In this document: positions 6,247 through 6,283 of the stretch, in pieces | Layout: each line of letters opens with the position of its first letter | Numbering within the stretch: the first letter of the stretch is position 1 | Source of the DNA: Pseudomonadota bacterium | GTDB taxonomy: Bacteria; Pseudomonadota; Gammaproteobacteria; Pseudomonadales; Halieaceae | Direction of reading: 5' to 3' | NCBI GenBank assembly: GCA_030591305.1 | Contig: JAUVBI010000188.1 | Span: forward strand, 1 to 6,283 | DNA length: 6,283 nucleotides | Notes under the pieces: generated by a model | The model's database searches: none | Seen by the model: the letters and a program-made list of their open reading frames with translations, nothing else | What the model was told of the DNA's origin: nothing | Made by a program: the position numbers and the translations under genes

Positions 6247-6274
6247 ATTATCCACGCCTAGTGCCGGATAACAA
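6247..6274 (-). promoter_or_regulatory. Putative sigma70 promoter of the dapA-bamC-MBL operon
   Basis: On the minus strand TTGTTA (6274-6269) and GATAAT (6252-6247) are 16 bases apart. The -10 matches consensus at 5 of 6 positions, the -35 at 4 of 6. Transcription would begin near 6240, leaving a leader of roughly 50 bases with no visible riboswitch or attenuator. The sequence beyond 6283 is not available, so another promoter further upstream cannot be excluded. Confidence 0.5.
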
Positions 6275-6283
6275 CTGGATTGG

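Noticed and set aside
6189..6283. Lysine riboswitch in front of dapA
   Set aside because: The visible leader is only about 50 bases from the likely transcription start, with no paired aptamer structure; a lysine riboswitch needs far more.

Overview
The window looks like chromosomal DNA of a gammaproteobacterium. The dapA-bamC-metallo-beta-lactamase-fold cluster, a LpxL/HtrB-type acyltransferase, two outer-envelope lipoproteins and moderate GC all fit. A marine lineage near Pseudomonas/Cellvibrionales (for example the Halieaceae/OM60 group) is my guess, made from gene order and protein style; no marker here fixes the taxon. Coding density is high, and I see no mobile element, CRISPR array, tRNA or rRNA.

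Layout, left to right. (1) Positions 1-1965, minus strand: a two-gene unit with a class III nucleotidyl-cyclase-domain protein (673-1965) followed 6 bases later by an HD-domain phosphohydrolase (1-666), which runs off the left edge. The HD protein carries a Y-H-N-x-x-H-x-x-D-V motif like that of class I cyclic-nucleotide phosphodiesterases. The pair could make and destroy one cyclic nucleotide, and it is the most interesting part of the window. (2) Positions 1966-2033: a 68-base divergent intergenic region where -10-like elements for the two directions overlap. (3) Positions 2034-3415, plus strand: a small leucine-rich-repeat lipoprotein and, 8 bases later, a LpxL/HtrB-family lipid A acyltransferase homologue. 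(4) Positions 3416-3480: a short convergent gap with no convincing terminator. (5) Positions 3481-6188, minus strand: dapA (lysine/diaminopimelate synthesis), bamC (outer-membrane protein assembly) and a YycJ/WalJ-type MBL-fold hydrolase. These are tightly packed, with a good Shine-Dalgarno and a plausible sigma70 promoter in front of dapA.

Regions 3 and 5 are mostly envelope biogenesis: peptidoglycan precursor supply, outer-membrane protein insertion, lipid acylation and a surface lipoprotein. Region 1 appears to be a signalling module. Its cyclase keeps both metal-binding aspartates and the catalytic arginine but departs from consensus at the base-selecting and transition-state asparagine positions, so its substrate, or even its activity, cannot be assumed from the family.
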